From an uncultured Dehalococcoidia bacterium (GTDB lineage Bacteria > Chloroflexota > Dehalococcoidia > Lucifugimonadales > UBA1123): DNA of 64,000 nucleotides. Shown one piece after another: positions 52,142 to 61,420 of the stretch (position 1 is its first letter; every line of letters starts with the position of its first letter). The notes beneath the pieces were generated by a model, which was given only the letters and a program-made list of their open reading frames with translations, did not search any database and was not told the origin of the DNA. The stretch spans positions 2,439,800 through 2,503,799 of the forward strand of contig OY282441.1 in NCBI GenBank assembly GCA_958296105.1. The letters are read 5' to 3'. The position numbers and the translations under genes are program-made.

Positions 52142-53719
52142 ATGGCGGGTTACGACTACATCATCGTTGGCGCCGGCTCGGCTGGCGCGATTCTCGCAAG
52201 CCGACTGACGGAAGATCCAGATTGCAATGTCTTGCTCATCGAAGCCGGCCCCGACTTCCACGATCTCGACTCCATGCCGGACGACGTCAAGTACGGCTAC
52301 GGCAATGGGCGCACGGGAAGGAACATACTCGACTGGGTCAGGACGGATCACCGATGGCACTTCGTAGCCAAGGCGACCGAACAGGCAAGACCCATGCTCG
52401 TGCCGAGGGGCAAGACCACAGGCGGCTCCTCGGCGGTCAACGCGCAGATATTCCTGCGCGGCGCGCCCGAAGACTACGACGACTGGGCATCCTGGGGCAA
52501 CGACGAATGGGGCTTCCAGAAGCTGATACCCGCGTTCAGGCGAATGGAGACCGATACCGACTTCTCTGACGATTTCCACGGCGGAGACGGCCCGACCATC
52601 GTCAGGCGGTACACCCCCGAAGAGTGGCTGCCAGATCAGCGCGCGTGGTACGAAGCCGCGCGCGGATACGGGTTCGCCGACTGCCCCGACCACAACGACC
52701 CGGACTCGACAGGGGTCGGCCCCTGCCCCTTCAACAACCCGAACCGCATACGCTGGAGTACCAACATCGGCTACCTGCGCCCGGCGCGAGAGAGGCCGAA
52801 CCTCACCATCAGACCGCGCGCGCTCACCCGCCGCGTGGTGTTCGAGGGCAGCCGAGCGCTGGGAGTGGAGGTCGAGATCGGCGGAGAGATGCAGACACTC
52901 TTCGCAGACGAGATCATTCTGTCCGCCGGCGCGATCGGCTCTCCGCACCTGCTGATGCTCTCCGGCGTAGGCCCTGCGGATCACCTTCACAAGATGGGCG
53001 TTCGCGTGGCGCTCGACTCGCCCGGAGTCGGCAAGAACCTCAGAGACCATCCACAGGTACAGGCGCTCTGGAGAACGCGAGACGGCTTCGAGCAGGATAT
53101 ACTGTCCCCGCGCCTTCAGTTCGTGCTGCGGTACACCGCAGAGGGTTCGGCTCTCCGCAACGACATGCTCATCCATCCGACCTCTCACGCGACAGACGCC
53201 ACGTACTACACCGATCCCGGGACGGACCTGGTGGGCGTGGGGATGACCGCGTGCATCTACCTTGCCGAGTCATCGGGCGAGATGCTGCTGAGAGCCGCCG
53301 ACCCGCGCATACAGCCCTATCTGGACTACAACCTGCTGGACACGGAGTTCGACCGCAGGCGTCTGCGCGAGGCGGTTCGCATCTGCATGGATCTGGCAGG
53401 CACGGAACCCCTCTCGGACTTCATGGGCGAGCGGCTCAGGCCGGCCGACCGCGATCTGGAGTCCGACGACGCGCTGGATGACTGGATGATGCGGAAGGTC
53501 TCCACCAGCCACCACATATCCAGCACCTGCAAGATGGGGCCGGACTCCGACCCGATGGCTGTGGTCGATCAGTACGCGCGCGTGCGAGGACTGGACGGAC
53601 TGCGAATCGCCGACGCCTCCATCATGCCAGACTGCATACGCGCCAACACCAACGCAACGTCCATGCTCATTGGCGAGAGGGTGGCGGAGCTCATTCGAGG
53701 GGAGGGAAAACAAGAGTGA
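52142..53719 (+). CDS. GMC-family FAD oxidoreductase (choline dehydrogenase-like)
   Basis: A 525-residue flavoprotein alcohol oxidase/dehydrogenase. The N-terminal YIIVGAGSAGAILASRL binds FAD; GKTTGGSSAVNAQIFLRG and SAGAIGSPHLLMLSGVGPAD are the GMC signatures. The catalytic His and Asn lie in STSHHISSTCKMG and NTNATSMLIGERV. Substrate not determined; the ABM and hydroxyacid dehydrogenase neighbours suggest a catabolic route. Confidence 0.92.
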   Translation: MAGYDYIIVGAGSAGAILASRLTEDPDCNVLLIEAGPDFHDLDSMPDDVKYGYGNGRTGRNILDWVRTDHRWHFVAKATEQARPMLVPRGKTTGGSSAVNAQIFLRGAPEDYDDWASWGNDEWGFQKLIPAFRRMETDTDFSDDFHGGDGPTIVRRYTPEEWLPDQRAWYEAARGYGFADCPDHNDPDSTGVGPCPFNNPNRIRWSTNIGYLRPARERPNLTIRPRALTRRVVFEGSRALGVEVEIGGEMQTLFADEIILSAGAIGSPHLLMLSGVGPADHLHKMGVRVALDSPGVGKNLRDHPQVQALWRTRDGFEQDILSPRLQFVLRYTAEGSALRNDMLIHPTSHATDATYYTDPGTDLVGVGMTACIYLAESSGEMLLRAADPRIQPYLDYNLLDTEFDRRRLREAVRICMDLAGTEPLSDFMGERLRPADRDLESDDALDDWMMRKVSTSHHISSTCKMGPDSDPMAVVDQYARVRGLDGLRIADASIMPDCIRANTNATSMLIGERVAELIRGEGKQE

Positions 53720-53931
53720 GGAGCGAGACCTGCCTTCCGACCACCTCATGGTTCTTGGCAGACGAGGCGGGCAAGCCTCTGGGCCAGATCCGCAGGCGCG
53801 GCATTCCGTCGGTGGGAACGTCCATCGAGGGCGAGGCGCGCCTCGCCGCCGCCGTCGTAGTCTCGTTCCAAGAGCTGCGCCCCTCCTGCGCCATGCGCCG
53901 CTTCAAGGTCGTAGTATCGGTGGAGCCGTAG
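53716..53931 (+). CDS. Small protein of unknown function
   Basis: A 71-residue product from a GTG that overlaps the GMC stop by four bases. It contains EAGKPLGQIRRRGIPSVGTS and AAVVVSFQELRPSC; I recognise no family. It fills an otherwise empty 260-base gap between two same-strand genes, which with the overlap suggests it is real, but support is modest. Confidence 0.45.
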   Translation: MRSETCLPTTSWFLADEAGKPLGQIRRRGIPSVGTSIEGEARLAAAVVVSFQELRPSCAMRRFKVVVSVEP

Positions 53932-53979
53932 CCGCCCGCGCTCCTGTCGCCTATCCCCCAGCCTTGCTAGAATAGCCGC

Positions 53980-55593
53980 ATGTCTCCTCTGCACCATCAA
54001 GGCCAGACCATAGCCCTCTCTCGTGAGCGGACGCTCTTCGACTACGCGGACAGCCTGAAGGTGCGCGTCCCCACCTCGTGCGCGCGCACAGGCGAGTGCC
54101 ACGAGTGCATCGTGGAGATCAGGCGGGGGATGGATGCGCTCACTCCGCCCACAGGCGCGGAGACGTTCCTGCGCGACAACTACCGACTCGCCTGCCAAGC
54201 CCGCGTGAGCGACGCGGACGCAGACATCGAGTTCGCCGTTCTGCGTCGACAGCCGCGAATCCTGACACACTCGATCCGAAGGAACGTCGAGCCGGACCCA
54301 CAGGTCACACGGCAGGGAGACGGCGTATATCGGGGCGGCGCGCGCATCGACGCCTACAGGGGGCGCATCTACGGGCTGGCGGTGGACATCGGCACCACTA
54401 CGGTGGCGATGAATCTGGTGGATCTCGAATCCGGCGATATACTTCACACCGCCTCGTTCGAGAACCCTCAGCGCTTCGGCGGCAGCGACATCATGCACCG
54501 CATCTCATACGACGGCGGAGAGCATCACGGCGAGCTTCGTCAGGTCATGCTCTCGGCGATCAACTTCGAGATCGGCGACATGGCGCGCAGTCTGGGCTTC
54601 CACCGTCGCCGCGTCTACGACGTGGTCGCAGTGGGCAACTCCACGATGCGAGACATCTTCTTCGGTATAGACGTTCAGCCGATTGGGGAGAAGCCGTACA
54701 GATCGGCAATCGAAACGGAGATGCGAGAGGGCGCGCGACAGACTACGGCGCTCGTCTCCACAGCGCGCGAGATGGGGCTGAGGGTATTCCCCGACGCCCA
54801 TGTGTACGGCGGCCCGCTGATAGGCAGCCACGTGGGAGCGGACGTGGCGGCAGACCTGCTCGCGGTGGGCATGGACGAGCGGGACGATCCGGCTATGCTG
54901 GTGGACGTGGGGACGAACACCGAAGTGGTGGTCGGCAGTCGCCACAGGATGCTGGCGGCGTCCTGCCCGGCCGGGCCTGCGTTCGAGGGCGGACAGATCG
55001 CCTACGGAATGCCCGGATACGACGGCGCGGTGGAGTCTGTCCGAATCGAAGACGGCGTCGCGCTCTGCCGCACCATAGGCGACGCGCCCGCGCAGGGCAT
55101 ATGCGGCTCCGGCATCATAGACCTGCTGGCGGAGCTGCGCCGAACCCGCGCGATGAACGAGCTCGGGGCGTTCGCGGACGGCTCCAGCGAGTTCGTGTTC
55201 GACCCCGAACGGCGCATGTCGCTCTCTCGCGCGGACATATCCGCGCTCGCGCAGGCGAAATCCGCCAACTACTCCGGGCAGCTCATCGCGCTGCGGAGAT
55301 ACGGTCTGCCGATAGGCGACGTCTCCAAGATGTATCTCGCCGGCGGTTTCGCCAACTACGTGGACGTGGATAACGCGCTCGCAGTCGGGTTCATCGCCAA
55401 CGTTCCGCCGCGCAGAATCGTCAAAGTGGGCAACGCCGCGCTGGAGGGGGCTACTATAATGCTGGTCTCCGGCGAGATGCGCCGCCGAGTGGAGCGGCTG
55501 GCAGCGACCATAGAACACGTGGAGCTGGAGACGACGCCAGACTTCTTCGATATATTCGTGGAAGGGTGCATGTTCAAGCCGATGGAGATGTAG
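53980..55593 (+). CDS. Ferredoxin-ASKHA protein, RACo-like corrinoid activation factor family (DUF4445)
   Basis: A 537-residue protein. The N-terminal 2Fe-2S domain has CARTGECHECIVEIRRG and a fourth Cys in YRLACQARV. The rest is an actin-like ATPase fold: GLAVDIGTTTVAMNLVDLES (phosphate 1), VAVGNSTMRDIFFGI, and VDVGTNTEVVVGS (phosphate 2), ending LAGGFANYVDVDNALAVG. RACo proteins use ATP to reduce Co(II) in corrinoid methyl-carriers. No corrinoid protein or methyltransferase gene is in the window, so its partner is unknown. Confidence 0.85.
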   Translation: MSPLHHQGQTIALSRERTLFDYADSLKVRVPTSCARTGECHECIVEIRRGMDALTPPTGAETFLRDNYRLACQARVSDADADIEFAVLRRQPRILTHSIRRNVEPDPQVTRQGDGVYRGGARIDAYRGRIYGLAVDIGTTTVAMNLVDLESGDILHTASFENPQRFGGSDIMHRISYDGGEHHGELRQVMLSAINFEIGDMARSLGFHRRRVYDVVAVGNSTMRDIFFGIDVQPIGEKPYRSAIETEMREGARQTTALVSTAREMGLRVFPDAHVYGGPLIGSHVGADVAADLLAVGMDERDDPAMLVDVGTNTEVVVGSRHRMLAASCPAGPAFEGGQIAYGMPGYDGAVESVRIEDGVALCRTIGDAPAQGICGSGIIDLLAELRRTRAMNELGAFADGSSEFVFDPERRMSLSRADISALAQAKSANYSGQLIALRRYGLPIGDVSKMYLAGGFANYVDVDNALAVGFIANVPPRRIVKVGNAALEGATIMLVSGEMRRRVERLAATIEHVELETTPDFFDIFVEGCMFKPMEM

Positions 55594-55606
55594 CGGGAGA
55601 TAGAGA

Positions 55607-56623
55607 GTGGCGAAATTCAAGGTGCTGATAACCGATCACGTATGGCCCACGACCGCGCCGGAGGAGGCGGTTCTGCGCGAGGAGGCGGACGCCGAGGCGA
55701 TAGTCGCGCCCAACGGAGACGAGGATACGCTGGTCTCGCTCGCCGCGGACGCGGACGCGATCATGACGTGCTTCGCGCAGGTGACGCCCAGCGTGCTGAG
55801 GGCGGCGCCCAAGTGCGTGGTCGTGGGACGCTTCGGCGTCGGCGTGGACAACATCGCCGTGGACACCGCCACCGAGCTGGGCATGGCGGTAACATACGTC
55901 CCGGACTACTGCGTGGATGAGGTGTCCGACCACGTCATGGCGCTGCTGCTGACGTGGAACCGCCGCGTGGCGCTGTTCGACAGCTCGGTCAAGAACGATG
56001 GCTGGGGCAGCGTTCCCCTCACCATGCGCATGATGCGGCTCAGGGGAAAGACGCTCGGCGTCATCGGATTCGGGCGAATCGGGCAGGCAGTGGCGCAAAA
56101 GGCGCTGGCTTTCGGCTTCAGGGTTCTGGCGTTCGACCCGTACATGACCGCCGAGCAGTGCGCGCTGAGGGGCGCGCGCAAGGTGAACGAGGTGGACGAG
56201 CTCCTAGGCGCGTCCGACTTCGTTACGCTGCACTCGCCGCTGAACCCGCAGACGCAAGACATGATCGGCGCGAGGGAGCTGGCGCTGATGAGGCCCGAGG
56301 CGCTGCTGATCAACTGCGCTCGCGGCCCCCTGATAGACGAGGACGCGCTCTACTCCGCGCTGTCGAGCGCCTCCATAGCCGCCGCCGCGCTGGACGTGAT
56401 GGCAGACGACCACCCCGCCAGCGATCACCCGCTGCTTGCGCTGGACAACATCATCGTCACGCCGCACGTAGCCTTCTTCAGCCAGGAAGCCACTCTGGAG
56501 CTGGAACAGCGCGCCGCGCGCGAAGTGGCATACGTTCTGACTGGCAGGATGCCGGACAATCTGGTGAACCATGCGGTCTTGGAACACCCCAACCCGAGGC
56601 ATGGGCTGGCTCGAAGACGCTAA
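55607..56623 (+). CDS. D-isomer-specific 2-hydroxyacid dehydrogenase (CtBP-like)
   Basis: A 338-residue NAD(P)-dependent enzyme. The nucleotide motif is [16 protein letters not shown]; the catalytic Arg is in [12 protein letters not shown] and His in [12 protein letters not shown]. The usual Glu of the third catalytic position (EEP) appears as Asp in DVMADDHP, a conservative but uncommon change. GTG start at 55607 with GGGAGA upstream, 13 bases after the RACo-like gene. It converges with the macrodomain gene, overlapping by four bases. Confidence 0.88.
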   Translation: MAKFKVLITDHVWPTTAPEEAVLREEADAEAIVAPNGDEDTLVSLAADADAIMTCFAQVTPSVLRAAPKCVVVGRFGVGVDNIAVDTATELGMAVTYVPDYCVDEVSDHVMALLLTWNRRVALFDSSVKNDGWGSVPLTMRMMRLRGKTLGVIGFGRIGQAVAQKALAFGFRVLAFDPYMTAEQCALRGARKVNEVDELLGASDFVTLHSPLNPQTQDMIGARELALMRPEALLINCARGPLIDEDALYSALSSASIAAAALDVMADDHPASDHPLLALDNIIVTPHVAFFSQEATLELEQRAAREVAYVLTGRMPDNLVNHAVLEHPNPRHGLARRR

Positions 56624-57153
56624 GGGCGGTGAAAGACTCTCGACACTTCCCGCTCGTAGATCTCGTAGTCCGAAGCCGAGAACGCGACGAACGTCACGAC
56701 GGCAATCGAGGGATGCGCTTCGAGCGACCGAGCGACCTCCCTGACCGCGATCCGAGCCGCGCGCGCCTTCGGGAAGCGGTAAACCCCCGTGCTTATGGCA
56801 GGGAACGCGACGGTCTCCAAGCCGTGTTCGACAGCAAGCCCCATGGATCTGCGGTAGCAAGACGCCAGGAGCGCGTCTTCATCGAGGTCGCCGCCGCGCC
56901 ACACCGGCCCCACGGTGTGTATGACGCGCTTGGCTGGCAGGTCGTAGGCGCGAGTGATCTTGGCGTCACCCGTGCGGCAGCCGCCGAGCGCGCGGCACTC
57001 TTCGAGCAGGCGGGGGCCGGCGGCTCTGTGGATCGCGCCATCCACTCCGTAGCCGCCGAGCAGCGACTCGTTCGCCGCGTTGACTATGGCATCCACCGCC
57101 AGAGTGGTGATGTCGCCCTGAAAGATGTCCATGCGGTCTGCTGTGCTGGGCAT
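56620..57153 (-). CDS. Macrodomain protein, O-acetyl-ADP-ribose deacetylase type
   Basis: A 177-residue macrodomain: [27 protein letters not shown], with [13 protein letters not shown] and [11 protein letters not shown], all lining the ADP-ribose pocket as in YmdB/MacroD. It should remove ADP-ribose esters or O-acetyl groups. The first seven residues may be dispensable because a second ATG precedes DIFQGD. Confidence 0.92.
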   Translation of the reverse strand: MPSTADRMDIFQGDITTLAVDAIVNAANESLLGGYGVDGAIHRAAGPRLLEECRALGGCRTGDAKITRAYDLPAKRVIHTVGPVWRGGDLDEDALLASCYRRSMGLAVEHGLETVAFPAISTGVYRFPKARAARIAVREVARSLEAHPSIAVVTFVAFSASDYEIYEREVSRVFHRP

Positions 57154-57236
57154 TGCGGTATCGGACGCTCCTTCGTTCGGATACGTTCTTGCAGAGAAGG
57201 CTAAACAGGACGAGGAAGCCTGTCAACCGACTCCGC

Positions 57237-57242
57237 TATAAT
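57237..57242 (+). promoter_or_regulatory. Candidate -10 box upstream of the YbaK gene
   Basis: A consensus TATAAT 37 bases before the start codon; no clear -35 box. Confidence 0.35.
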
Positions 57243-57279
57243 AGCACTCGCATATACTTTCACCACACGGAGGCGTCTC

Positions 57280-57780
57280 ATGTCCACACCCGATCAGATC
57301 GAACGGCAGGTCGTCCAGCAGCTGCAAGCGCTCGGCGTCGTCTACGAAAAATTCGAGATCGACCCGGATTTCGCAGACACCGCCGCGTTCTGCGAGAAGT
57401 ACGGGTTTCCGATGGAGAAGTCGGGAAACACCATAGTGGTGGCGTCCAAGCGCGGCAAGAAGAAGCATTGCGCGTGCATCGTGGCAGCCACGGACAGGCT
57501 GGACGTGAACAAGCGCGTCAAGGGGCTGATGGAGGTGTCTCGCGCCTCGTTCGCGGGCGCGGACGAGACGATGGAGCTGACCGGCATGATGATAGGCGGG
57601 GTGACGCCCTTCGGCTTGCCGTCAGACCTGCCCGTATACGCGGACGCCAAGCTGAGCGAGCTGGACTACGTGATACTCGGCGGCGGAAGCAGATCGTCGA
57701 AGCTCAAGCTGGCGCCGTCCGAGCTGGACAAGCTGCCCAATCTGAAGTTCATCGAGCGCCTTTCGATGCCGCCGAGGTAG
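57280..57780 (+). CDS. YbaK/ProX-family aminoacyl-tRNA deacylase
   Basis: A 166-residue trans-editing protein that would hydrolyse mischarged tRNA. IVVASKRGKKKHCACIVAAT and LDVNKRVKGLMEV (the catalytic Lys region), then TGMMIGGVTPFGLP and VILGGGSRSSKLKL, are the YbaK pattern. ACGGAGG precedes the ATG. Specificity among Cys-, Ala- or Ser-mischarged tRNA cannot be read. Confidence 0.9.
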   Translation: MSTPDQIERQVVQQLQALGVVYEKFEIDPDFADTAAFCEKYGFPMEKSGNTIVVASKRGKKKHCACIVAATDRLDVNKRVKGLMEVSRASFAGADETMELTGMMIGGVTPFGLPSDLPVYADAKLSELDYVILGGGSRSSKLKLAPSELDKLPNLKFIERLSMPPR

Positions 57781-57790
57781 CGGAGCGTCT

Positions 57791-58360
57791 TCAGAAGGGT
57801 ATCCCCCACAGCGCGTACCAGTTTTCCAGCTTCCGCTCCATGGGTATCTTCTCCTCGCGCATGATCTCGCCCAGACGCATTTCGGCGGCGTAGTCACGCT
57901 CCCTGTCGCCTGTCGGGATGAAGGGGTAGAACCTGCCCTGCTTGTAGCTGTACAGCCAGTACGCCGGCCTGCGTTGATACTCGAACCCGAAGACGGCGGC
58001 GAGCATACGGTCTGCGAAGCCGTGATCCATGATCGTCTCGCTGACCGTGTGGACTGTGCTGACGAGGTCTTCGAAGTCGGGGTCGTCCAGCACCACCCAG
58101 CGGGTGCCGAAATCGTCGTCCGTCACTCGGAAGCGCGTTCCGGTGGCTCTGCCGCTCACGTTCAGCAGGTCTCTTATCTCAGAATCGAGGCTGTCGAAGT
58201 AGGTTGACTCGACAGGGTTCATCACCACCCCAGCCATGCCTGCGCTCTTGATGTCAGTTCTGCCTTCGAGGCTGTAGGCGGCGGCGATTATGGAGAAGAA
58301 CTCCTCCCTCTTCGGAGGTTTTATCTTGGTGTGGCCGAAGATAGCGCTGAAGATTCCCAG
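57791..58360 (-). CDS. pspAB: PspA-associated protein PspAB, apparent CTG start
   Basis: The first ATG of the frame (58237) gives only 148 residues and cuts into the domain. The frame is open further up, and the residues GIFSAIFGHTKIKPPKREEFF follow a CTG at 58360 that has GGAGGGGG seven bases upstream. From there the product is 189 residues, the family's usual length, with an N-terminus like the MGxxDxxFGRTK of PspAB. The core GTRWVVLDDPDFEDLVSTVH, YKQGRFYPFIP and the C-terminal ENWYALWGIP match as I recall them. It lies 54 bases behind htpX, as PspAB does in Actinobacteria and Chloroflexota, implying a membrane-stress role. Confidence 0.8.
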   Translation of the reverse strand: MGIFSAIFGHTKIKPPKREEFFSIIAAAYSLEGRTDIKSAGMAGVVMNPVESTYFDSLDSEIRDLLNVSGRATGTRFRVTDDDFGTRWVVLDDPDFEDLVSTVHTVSETIMDHGFADRMLAAVFGFEYQRRPAYWLYSYKQGRFYPFIPTGDRERDYAAEMRLGEIMREEKIPMERKLENWYALWGIPF

Positions 58361-58414
58361 TTCGATTCCCCCTCCGTCACGAGTCGGCCTGCGCTGGTCG
58401 CCCCGCGCTGTTCG

Positions 58415-59356
58415 CTATGCCCTGAACGGCGTGCCGCGCTCCAGCTCGCGCTGGAGATTCTGAAGCCGCTCTATCCGCTTCTCCGTCGGCGGGTGGCTGG
58501 AGAACAGCCTTGCGATGTCGTTCCCCCTCAGCGCAGGCGCGAACATGAACGCGCTGGCGTGGCGAACCTCGCGCAGATCCCGGTCGGGTATGCGGTACAT
58601 GTCGCTGCTGATCTTGGCAAGGGCGGAGGCGAGCTGCATGGGCGCGCCGGTGATTATCGCGCCGCCTCGATCCGCCGCCAGCTCCCTGTATCTCGAAAGC
58701 GCCATGACCAGCATCTGCGCCAAGAAGTATATGACTATCGTGCCGATGTACACCGCAATCATTACCAGCACGAACTGGCCGCCGCCCTCCTCGCGGTCGT
58801 CGCCGCCCCCGCCGAAGCCACCGAACAGGCTCATCCAGAACAGCATCTGCATCAGGTATCCTGCCATTATGACTATCAGGCTCGCCCACGTCATTACGGC
58901 AACGTCTCGGTTCTTCACGTGCATCAGCTCATGGCCCAGCACGGCTTCGATTTCGCGCTCGTTGAGGCGATGCAAGAGGCCGCGCGTGACCGCCACCACC
59001 GCGTTCTTTGGGCTGCGCCCTGTGGCGAATGCGTTGGGAACGTGCGTATCCATTATGGCGATCTTCTTGGGCTTGGGCAGGTCTGCCATCTGGCACAGCC
59101 GCTCCACCGTGCCGTGAAGCCAGGGCTCCTCCTGCTCGGAGACCTCGCGCGCGCCGGTGGACATCAGCACCAGCTTATCCGACATGAAATACTGGATCAG
59201 CACGCCTACGACGGCTATGCCCAAGACGAACAAGGGCGATATGCCCGCCCAGAGCAGCAGGCCCATGAAGACTACCCACAGGCCAGCCAGCATGAACATG
59301 GTGAACGCCATGCGAAACGTCAGCCCCGTATCGCGGCCATAACTTCGCTGCCTCAT
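58415..59356 (-). CDS. htpX: Zinc metalloprotease HtpX homologue
   Basis: A 313-residue membrane protease for misfolded membrane proteins. Two N-terminal membrane helices follow MRQRSYGRDTGLTFRM; the zinc motif HELMH is at 142-146, with a later Glu in SRYRELAADRGGA. Two further hydrophobic segments lie between them, separated by a Gly-rich loop (FGGFGGGGDDREEGGG). The ATG at 59356 is preferred to that at 59398 because homologues start M-x-x-x-x-YGRD. Upstream is a 26-bp tandem repeat. Confidence 0.93.
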   Translation of the reverse strand: MRQRSYGRDTGLTFRMAFTMFMLAGLWVVFMGLLLWAGISPLFVLGIAVVGVLIQYFMSDKLVLMSTGAREVSEQEEPWLHGTVERLCQMADLPKPKKIAIMDTHVPNAFATGRSPKNAVVAVTRGLLHRLNEREIEAVLGHELMHVKNRDVAVMTWASLIVIMAGYLMQMLFWMSLFGGFGGGGDDREEGGGQFVLVMIAVYIGTIVIYFLAQMLVMALSRYRELAADRGGAIITGAPMQLASALAKISSDMYRIPDRDLREVRHASAFMFAPALRGNDIARLFSSHPPTEKRIERLQNLQRELERGTPFRA

Positions 59357-59493
59357 ATCTTTTGCAAACTCCTCACTGCTGATGATGAGGGGCGACATAT
59401 GCGCCCCTGTCTGTTACAACGCCCATCCTGCCGAAAAGTTGCCTTCTCGGATGCGCCGCCGCAGACAGGCGCGAACGCGCTGGCGGTGTCGCG

Positions 59494-59625
59494 GCGCAAG
59501 CCGCACTGTCGACAGTATGGCGTAAGCCGCGCTGTCGAGAGTATGGCGCAAGCCGCGCTGTCGAGAGTATGGCGCAAGCCGCTTTGTCGATACTATGACG
59601 CAAGCCGCGCTGTCGCTGTCGAGAG
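59494..59625. repeat. 26-bp tandem repeat, five copies, upstream of htpX
   Basis: GCGCAAGCCGC-type starts at 59494, 59520, 59546, 59572 and 59598, each followed by GCTGTCGAGAGTAT-like sequence. No spacers, so it is not a CRISPR array. It occupies the gap (59357-59692) between the VOC gene stop and htpX; the rest of the gap holds no gene. Confidence 0.95.
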
Positions 59626-59692
59626 TATAGAGTATGGAGAGACCGCTCGGCTTCGGATCTTACGGCTGTCGTCGTATCTGCTTTCGACCGTC

Positions 59693-60088
59693 TCAGCCGG
59701 GCGGCTGAACCAGCTCTATCAGCACGTCGTCAGGCCCCTCGATGTACGCCAGCCGCGCCCCGCCTGAGACTTCAGTTAGCGGAAGCGCCACGCGGACGCC
59801 CGCCGCTTCCAGACGCGCGAGATCGGCTGCGAGGTCTTCCACGTCGAAGCCGAAGTGTTCGAGTCCCAGCCTGTTCAGCTCCGCGCTCGCCCGCTCGTCC
59901 GAAGAGCCGGGCGGCTGCGATGATATGTTGAGCCGTACAGGGCTGCCCATGTCCATGCTTATGGTCACTGTGCCGGGCATGACCTCGCGCTCTGAGACCT
60001 TGACCGCCCCAAAATGCTCCGCGTACCAGTCCGCAGACGCAGAGGGGTTCGCCGATCGTATATGCACGTGGTTTATCAGATATGCCAT
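59693..60088 (-). CDS. VOC (glyoxalase/dioxygenase-fold) family protein
   Basis: A 131-residue protein with paired beta-alpha-beta-beta-beta modules: LINHVHIRSANPSASADWY, then LGLEHFGFDVEDLAADLARL and AYIEGPDDVLIELVQ. The His of NHVHI and the Glu of IELVQ are in metal-ligand positions. Function within the superfamily unknown. The ATG at 60088 has GGGAGG upstream. Confidence 0.85.
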   Translation of the reverse strand: MAYLINHVHIRSANPSASADWYAEHFGAVKVSEREVMPGTVTISMDMGSPVRLNISSQPPGSSDERASAELNRLGLEHFGFDVEDLAADLARLEAAGVRVALPLTEVSGGARLAYIEGPDDVLIELVQPPG

Positions 60089-60235
60089 TGGCTTTCCTCC
60101 CAAGTTCGGACTGTCTCCCTGTCTCCATCGAAGTATAACAGGTCGAAGTGGATGACTTTGACTCACTGGCTCGATTCATCCCCGCCGCTGATCTGCCCTT
60201 CGGCGAGTTGGCCATCTTCTCGTTCGCCTAGCCGC

Positions 60236-60790
60236 CTACTCGAATATCTCTCTGACTGCCATGCGCCAGCCGGGAACGACATCTTGGACTTCCAGAACGT
60301 CGTCTTCCGTTAGCGTGACGATGTTCGCAGCCGAGCGATAGATCTTCGCCGAGCGATTGCGCGGGTTTACCGCGATGACAGCCTGCGCTCCGGCATCGAG
60401 CCAGTCTGCGATCTTCTCCACCACCTCCGCGCAGCGGTCGTTTGGGGATATCACCTCCACGGCGAGGTCCGGAGCCCCGGGGAAGTAGCCCGGCGCGTCT
60501 CTTGCCGCGTCCGCCCTTTCGCTCCGAACGAAAGCGGCGTCCGGAGCGCGAACGTGGTCGGGGTCTGACCCGAGGATGAAGCCCGTCTCGGCGGCGTAGA
60601 CTCTGCCCAGCCCGTTGGCTCTTACGTGTACGCGGAGGGAAGACCCTATGGACATCGCGCATTCCCCATGGAAGTGGCTCGCGGGCGACATCTTTCTAAG
60701 CTCCCCTCTCACCAGCTCGTATCGGAAGCCGTCTTCCGGCATGTCGAGAAGCTCGCCCGCCGTCATAGGCAGAGTCTTCATCGCAATCAT
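60236..60790 (-). CDS. Uma2-family PD-(D/E)xK nuclease-like protein, copy A
   Basis: A 184-residue Uma2 (DUF820) protein: LLDMPEDGFRYELVRGELRK, VRAPDAAFVRSER and PDLAVEVISPNDR supply the nuclease-fold Glu, Asp and Glu. The family is common in Cyanobacteria and Chloroflexota, with no settled role. GGAGG precedes the ATG. It is a near-identical tandem copy of the gene 620 bases downstream in coordinates. Confidence 0.85.
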   Translation of the reverse strand: MIAMKTLPMTAGELLDMPEDGFRYELVRGELRKMSPASHFHGECAMSIGSSLRVHVRANGLGRVYAAETGFILGSDPDHVRAPDAAFVRSERADAARDAPGYFPGAPDLAVEVISPNDRCAEVVEKIADWLDAGAQAVIAVNPRNRSAKIYRSAANIVTLTEDDVLEVQDVVPGWRMAVREIFE

Positions 60791-60855
60791 GGCTGTCCTC
60801 CTATCCGAAGCTCTCGGCGTTGTCCTGCGCCGCATCTTCTCGTTCGCCTAGCCGC

Positions 60856-61410
60856 CTACTCGAATATCTCTCTGACTGCCATGCGCCAGCCGGGAACGAC
60901 ATCTTGGACTTTCAGAACGTCGTCTTCCGTTAGCGTGACGATGTCCGCAGCCGAGCGATAGATCTTCGCCGAGCGATTGCGCGGGTTTGCCACGATGACA
61001 GCCTGCGCTCCGGCATCGAGCCAGTCTGCGACCTTCTCCACCACCTCCGCGTAGCGGTCGTTTGGGGATATCACCTCCACGGCGAGGTCCGGAGCCCCGG
61101 GGAAGTAGCCCGGCGCGTCTCTTGCCGCGTCCGCCCTTTCGCTCCGAACGAAAGCGGCGTCCGGAGCGCGAACGTGGTCGGGGTCTGACCCGAGGATGAA
61201 GCCCGTCTCTGCGGCGTAGGTTTTGCCCAAGCGGTTCGTCTTCACGTGCGCGCCGAGAGATATGCCTATGGACATCGCGCATTCCCCTTGGAAGTGGCTT
61301 GCGGGCGACGTCTTTCTAAGCTCCCCTCTCACCAGCTCGTATCGGAAGCCGTCTTCCGGCATGTCGAGAAGCTCGCCCGCCGTCATGGGCAGAGTTTTCG
61401 CCGTGATCAT
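60856..61410 (-). CDS. Uma2-family PD-(D/E)xK nuclease-like protein, copy B
   Basis: A 184-residue paralogue of copy A with only scattered changes, for example SLGAHVKTNRLGKTYAAE in place of SLRVHVRANGLGRVYAAE. The duplicated unit (60213-60832 and 60833-61450) includes the last codons of the epimerase gene; the intact epimerase is next to copy B, so copy B is probably in the original position. Confidence 0.85.
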   Translation of the reverse strand: MITAKTLPMTAGELLDMPEDGFRYELVRGELRKTSPASHFQGECAMSIGISLGAHVKTNRLGKTYAAETGFILGSDPDHVRAPDAAFVRSERADAARDAPGYFPGAPDLAVEVISPNDRYAEVVEKVADWLDAGAQAVIVANPRNRSAKIYRSAADIVTLTEDDVLKVQDVVPGWRMAVREIFE

Positions 61411-61420
61411 GGCTGTCCTC

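Noticed and set aside
59494-59625. CRISPR array
   Set aside because: The repeats are directly contiguous with no unique spacers, and there are no cas genes.
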